From contig CAMATH010000016.1 in the NCBI GenBank assembly GCA_945860955.1, forward strand, positions 1 to 64,000: a stretch of DNA of 64,000 nucleotides, read 5' to 3'. A model generated the notes under the pieces. It worked only from the letters and a program-made list of their open reading frames with translations, had not been told where the DNA came from and searched no databases. Source of the stretch: Planctomicrobium piriforme (lineage in GTDB: Bacteria > Planctomycetota > Planctomycetia > Planctomycetales > Planctomycetaceae). The position numbers were made by a program, and so were the translations under genes. Of the stretch, positions 60,791 to 64,000 are shown piece after piece; within the stretch, counting starts at the first letter, position 1; each line of letters begins with the position of its first letter.

Positions 60791-63346
60791 CTACCTCGCC
60801 TCGAGTCGGACCGTGCTGTAGTACGCCGGCTGGTAGGTCGGGGAGGTCCCGATCAGCCAGGGGCTGGAGACGTGGCTGGGGACCTTGGCGTCGGGCTTCG
60901 GAAACGTGCCGAGGTTCAGCAGCAGTTCATCGCCCGGTTTCGCATCGGTCGGGAGGTCGGTCCAGGGGATGCGAAATTCCGCTGTCACGTGCGTGGCCGT
61001 TTTCACGGAGACGACCTTGCTGAGGCTCTTCCGGCCTGGCACCACAATCATGCCTGTGGCAGGGTAAGCGTAGAAATACGCCGAGACGCTCCCCGATGGC
61101 TGACCATACAGCGCGACTTGTGTTCCTTGCCGGTCGGCCGTCATCAGCGAGACTTCCCAGATGGCGGCGGCCGTCGCGACCGGCTGTTCGATGCCGACGT
61201 ACAGAGCCTCATCAGTCCAGGCAAACCGGAACTGCGAAGCGTCATCGTTGGCCGCTTTTGGATCGCGCGGCACAAGGCCGAGCGGGCGGGCGCGTTTCCA
61301 GAACGGTTCCAGGAGTTGTCCATCGTGGGTGATCTCGGCCTCCGCAACGGCGATGGCGGCGCGGGTGGAGTCGGTGTCTTCAATGCGGAGTTTCTCCAGC
61401 AGTTGCAGACCTGGTTCGATGAGCGGCGCGATGGTTTCCTGTCCCGTCTTGTCAAAGACCGAGGCGACATACGCACCCCAGTCCGCTCGATGCCGCTGCA
61501 GAACGGCGACCCGCAGCGGCAGGCGGCTCGACGTCTCTGCATCCTGCCGACGCACGGCTGCCTCGATCCAGAGAAAGGCCGAATCGACTATGATCCGCTC
61601 GCGGCGCACATGTATCAGCGACGCGGCATCGTCCCGGACCGCCAGCGAAGCGGCGTCGAGGCAGCGATAGGCATTCGCGAAGAAGGTCGCGTCACAGAGC
61701 GATTCCAGCCACACATGCCGCCGCATGTTGGACGAGTTCGCCGGGATTTGTGACTGCCGTGTTTCGATAAGTTCCAGCAATTCGCGCATCGGCTTCGCCG
61801 CCGCCCCATAGTAACCCTGGCAGAATGTCTGCAGCAGCGGTTCCAGTTCGCGGGTTGGATCGTCCAGCAGCTTCATTCCCAGCCAGGCGCGCAACGGCAG
61901 GAAACTCTGCAGGTCGTTCGACTGCGGAGAGTCGTTCAGCCCCGCCCCCATGAAGTCCTCACACTCGATTGTGACGTACTTCACATTGCGGTCGCGAAAC
62001 AGCCGGATGTCGCGATGCATCGCGCGGACATTGGACGAAGGGGCGAACAGACCCGGCGGATGCGGATCGAACGTCCGCCAGTAATCCCAGATTCCCAACT
62101 GCTGCGCCGACGTCCCCCAGCCATCCAGCAGCGCGAGGCGTTCCGCATTGCGCGGATCGCTCAGCGGTCGCGTCATGTCCGATAAGCCGTAGTTGTCGCA
62201 GTAACGAATCATCACGTTCGGTTCCGGGCGAATCGACTTCGGCGGCGCGAGTGTGAAGTTGTACGCTTCGGTCTGCACAATCACATCAGGAAACTCGTCC
62301 GCCAACCCACGCGCGACATGATTCACGAAGTCGAGCAGGGCGCCGCTCTCCGACCCCTCGCGGTCGCTGATCGCCTTGCAGTTCGGGCAGAGGCACAGGT
62401 TCGATGTGTTGTCGTTCTGCGAAAGCACAACCATTCGCGCCGGATCACGGCCACTCTTGTTCGCTTGGACTTCATCCTCGCGCAGCATCTGCTTCGCCCG
62501 CTCCAGCGCAATGCGGCGGACGTCGGGATTCGTGACACACAACTGAATCCACAACTGCTTGTTGCCCATGTCGTCGGTCATTCGTTTGCCGGCGGCGTCC
62601 ATCGAGAAATACTCCGGATGCTCGGCTGCGAATTCCTTCGCCGAGAGGAAATATCCGAACGTGTGAACGCCATCCGGTACCGCGCGCGGATAGTCGCCAA
62701 CGACCGGACCGGCGTAGATATGCTCTTTGTTCCAAACGCGCCAGCGACTTCCATTGACCCCGTTCATCCCCTGCGGTGCCGAGTTCTGGTACGGCCAGCC
62801 GGTGAAGACAAAGCGAAAAGGAAACGCCGGTTGCCCGCGTCGATTGAGCGTTGGAATCGTCAACGTCGGCCGCTTCGGCACGACCTCGGTGAACGGGTCC
62901 AGCCGCTCGACGCCGACGTGCGCTTCGAGAAACTCGCAAACGGCGTAAATCACGCCACGCGGCGCGCCGCCGCTCAGCAGCAGCGATTCGCCGGCGGTTT
63001 GAATCCGCCACTCTTCCGGTTTCAGAAGGGAATCGGATCGCACTCGAAGTTCGTGTGCCGAGACGTTCTTCTCGTCAGACGCCCGGATCGGGAATCGGGC
63101 ACCGGTCGTCTGTTCCAGCGTCTCGGACAGCCATTGCGATGCCGTCTGCTCTTCGACTGTCGGTTTCGCCGCCGTGACGATGACGTACGACGTCTGGCCG
63201 TCGGCAGAGAGAGTCAACGGCTTGCCCGGGTTTCGTTCCTGTGCCGGTGCGCCGTTTTCCTCGGCGAAAACCCCGGACAGAAACCCCGCATTGAACTGTA
63301 GCGTCACAAGCACAATGCATGTCGCCAGCGCGCGACGGCGATTCAT
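60791..63346 (-). CDS. Secreted DUF4838 protein with C-terminal carbohydrate-binding-like domain
   Basis: 851 residues from ATG 63346 (GTG 63352 possible). Signal peptide (LATCIVLVTLQFNAGFLSGVF). An N-terminal GH-20b-like domain (residues ~45-150) precedes a DUF4838 catalytic-like barrel: NRRGQPAFPFRFVFTGWPYQ, ALERAKQMLREDEVQ, LSQNDNTSNLCLCPNCKAIS with a CxC-xx-C cluster, and WDYWRTFDPHPPG. The last ~190 residues resemble a CBM9-type beta-sandwich (FRFAWTDEALYVGIEQPVAT). DUF4838 proteins are hypothetical glycan-active enzymes of planctomycetes and bacteroidetes. Substrate unknown. Confidence 0.75.
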   Translation of the reverse strand: MNRRRALATCIVLVTLQFNAGFLSGVFAEENGAPAQERNPGKPLTLSADGQTSYVIVTAAKPTVEEQTASQWLSETLEQTTGARFPIRASDEKNVSAHELRVRSDSLLKPEEWRIQTAGESLLLSGGAPRGVIYAVCEFLEAHVGVERLDPFTEVVPKRPTLTIPTLNRRGQPAFPFRFVFTGWPYQNSAPQGMNGVNGSRWRVWNKEHIYAGPVVGDYPRAVPDGVHTFGYFLSAKEFAAEHPEYFSMDAAGKRMTDDMGNKQLWIQLCVTNPDVRRIALERAKQMLREDEVQANKSGRDPARMVVLSQNDNTSNLCLCPNCKAISDREGSESGALLDFVNHVARGLADEFPDVIVQTEAYNFTLAPPKSIRPEPNVMIRYCDNYGLSDMTRPLSDPRNAERLALLDGWGTSAQQLGIWDYWRTFDPHPPGLFAPSSNVRAMHRDIRLFRDRNVKYVTIECEDFMGAGLNDSPQSNDLQSFLPLRAWLGMKLLDDPTRELEPLLQTFCQGYYGAAAKPMRELLELIETRQSQIPANSSNMRRHVWLESLCDATFFANAYRCLDAASLAVRDDAASLIHVRRERIIVDSAFLWIEAAVRRQDAETSSRLPLRVAVLQRHRADWGAYVASVFDKTGQETIAPLIEPGLQLLEKLRIEDTDSTRAAIAVAEAEITHDGQLLEPFWKRARPLGLVPRDPKAANDDASQFRFAWTDEALYVGIEQPVATAAAIWEVSLMTADRQGTQVALYGQPSGSVSAYFYAYPATGMIVVPGRKSLSKVVSVKTATHVTAEFRIPWTDLPTDAKPGDELLLNLGTFPKPDAKVPSHVSSPWLIGTSPTYQPAYYSTVRLEAR

Positions 63347-63496
63347 CGGCACATCCTGGAATCGAAGTGATCGTCGAGGTCACGAGTGTCACATCCGCTG
63401 GCCAAACTGGCGGTGGACACAGGATCGGGGATTCTATCCAGCGCATGGGCGCTTTGTTAGGCTGCATGTGCCGTCGTCGGAAGTGGAGTCGTCACG

Positions 63497-64000
63497 ATGA
63501 GTGTTTCCCAAACCCTGCTCACATTCATGTTCGCTGACCGATTTTTTACGCCGCCCGCCACGAGAATCCGTTCCTGGATCGGGTGCCTGCTCGCTCTTGG
63601 CATTGTGAATTCCGCGGCAGCCGCTGGAGAACCGCTGCTTCAGATCGCGACCATTCATGCCGACGTCACGCCGCGGCCCGGCGACGTCGCCTGCGTCGGC
63701 TTCATGCCGAAGATTTCCTCGATCGAACATCCGCTGGAACTGAAAGGCCTGCTTGTCCGAAAGGGTGGGGGCGACCGTGCGGAAACGTTCGTCATCGCCG
63801 CCGTGGACTACTGTGGACTCTGCAACACGTCGTATGACTTGTCGTGCAGTCGCATTGCGGAAGCGGTCGGCACGACGCCCGATCGGGTGGCGCTGCAATC
63901 CCTCCATCAGCACACGGCACCCGTGCTCGACCTTGATGGTGCCAGACTGCTGTATGCCGGGGAACCGGAAAAGTGGAAAGCCCATGCCGCCTTCGTGGAG
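63497..64000 (+). CDS. Neutral/alkaline ceramidase-like protein, N-terminal part (window edge)
   Basis: First 168 residues from ATG 63497; the rest is beyond the window. Export signal (IGCLLALGIVNSAAAAGEP) at about 28-46. The mature start ATIHADVTPRPGDVACVGFM and VIAAVDYCGLCNTSYDLSC, followed by TTPDRVALQSLHQHTAPVLD (zinc-binding His pair expected there), match the start of alkaline-ceramidase-fold proteins. Planctomycetes carry many of these, mostly of unproven substrate. Divergent from the DUF4838 gene, 150 bp between starts. Confidence 0.7.
   Translation, partial: MSVSQTLLTFMFADRFFTPPATRIRSWIGCLLALGIVNSAAAAGEPLLQIATIHADVTPRPGDVACVGFMPKISSIEHPLELKGLLVRKGGGDRAETFVIAAVDYCGLCNTSYDLSCSRIAEAVGTTPDRVALQSLHQHTAPVLDLDGARLLYAGEPEKWKAHAAFVE

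Overview
The window is GC-rich and reads as chromosomal DNA of a planctomycete, probably a member of the Planctomycetales. This placement is an inference from gene content and style, not from an rRNA. The signs are: very long antisense shadow frames; frequent GTG starts; an ABC/permease/TPR triad of planctomycete type; a DUF4838-type protein, sialate-esterase and ceramidase-like secreted proteins; PqqD/M50/HlyD fusions; and intergenic GC-rich inverted-repeat families. No rRNA, tRNA or CRISPR array was seen.

Layout. 1-2.3 kb (minus): UDP-glucuronate decarboxylase (cut by the window edge), a small membrane coiled-coil protein and purM. 2.6-5.0 kb (plus): ECF sigma factor, cysteine-free anti-sigma-like membrane protein and a secreted-type DUF3106-like protein. 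5.1-9.5 kb: secreted alpha/beta-hydrolase, cupredoxin-like protein, Trm112-like zinc ribbon, and a hydrolase/sialate-esterase fusion. 9.9-15.7 kb: two MFS carriers, an SDR, an iron-ADH-family enzyme with one metal ligand changed, and a pyrE-like PRTase. 16.3-20.3 kb: ABC ATPase, permease and TPR-like protein. 20.7-28.5 kb: a four-gene envelope export or proteolysis machine (TolC-like lipoprotein, membrane fusion protein, PqqD-M50-HlyD fusion, GAF-HlyD fusion). 28.8-39.0 kb (minus): S9 peptidase, a second sigma-70 factor, ribosomal protein S1, RpoD and an MsbA-type ABC exporter. 39.2-42.3 kb: small hypothetical, glutamyl-Q tRNA(Asp) synthetase, and a PLP decarboxylase converging on it with overlap. 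42.7-47.1 kb: a YtrA-type GntR regulator with a readable promoter/operator, an ABC ATPase, a permease and a 766-aa membrane protein.

47.1-54.4 kb holds a repeat-rich spacer, a 1380-aa in-frame fusion of DNA topoisomerase III to RecQ helicase with a C-terminal HRDC domain, decayed DUF1670 and IS110-like remnants, a Fis-type HTH protein and a PII protein. 54.7-57.6 kb: a DMFase-like protein overlapping an MFS carrier gene. 57.8-60.2 kb is a small accessory island: two diverged ~280-bp direct repeats, both internal-deletion derivatives of a RAYT/REP-associated transposase gene, bracket a two-gene HNH cassette whose nuclease has lost its catalytic core, a third RAYT fragment, and an AbrB-type antitoxin with a Doc toxin. 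60.5-64 kb: a possible small basic protein, a DUF4838 secreted protein and, divergently, the start of a ceramidase-like gene.

The best candidates for undescribed biology are the Top3-RecQ-HRDC single polypeptide, the TolC/MFP/M50-PqqD/GAF-HlyD machine, and the RAYT-bracketed HNH plus AbrB-Doc island. Three families of dispersed repeats also occur, one of them with a perfect 23-bp inverted-repeat copy.
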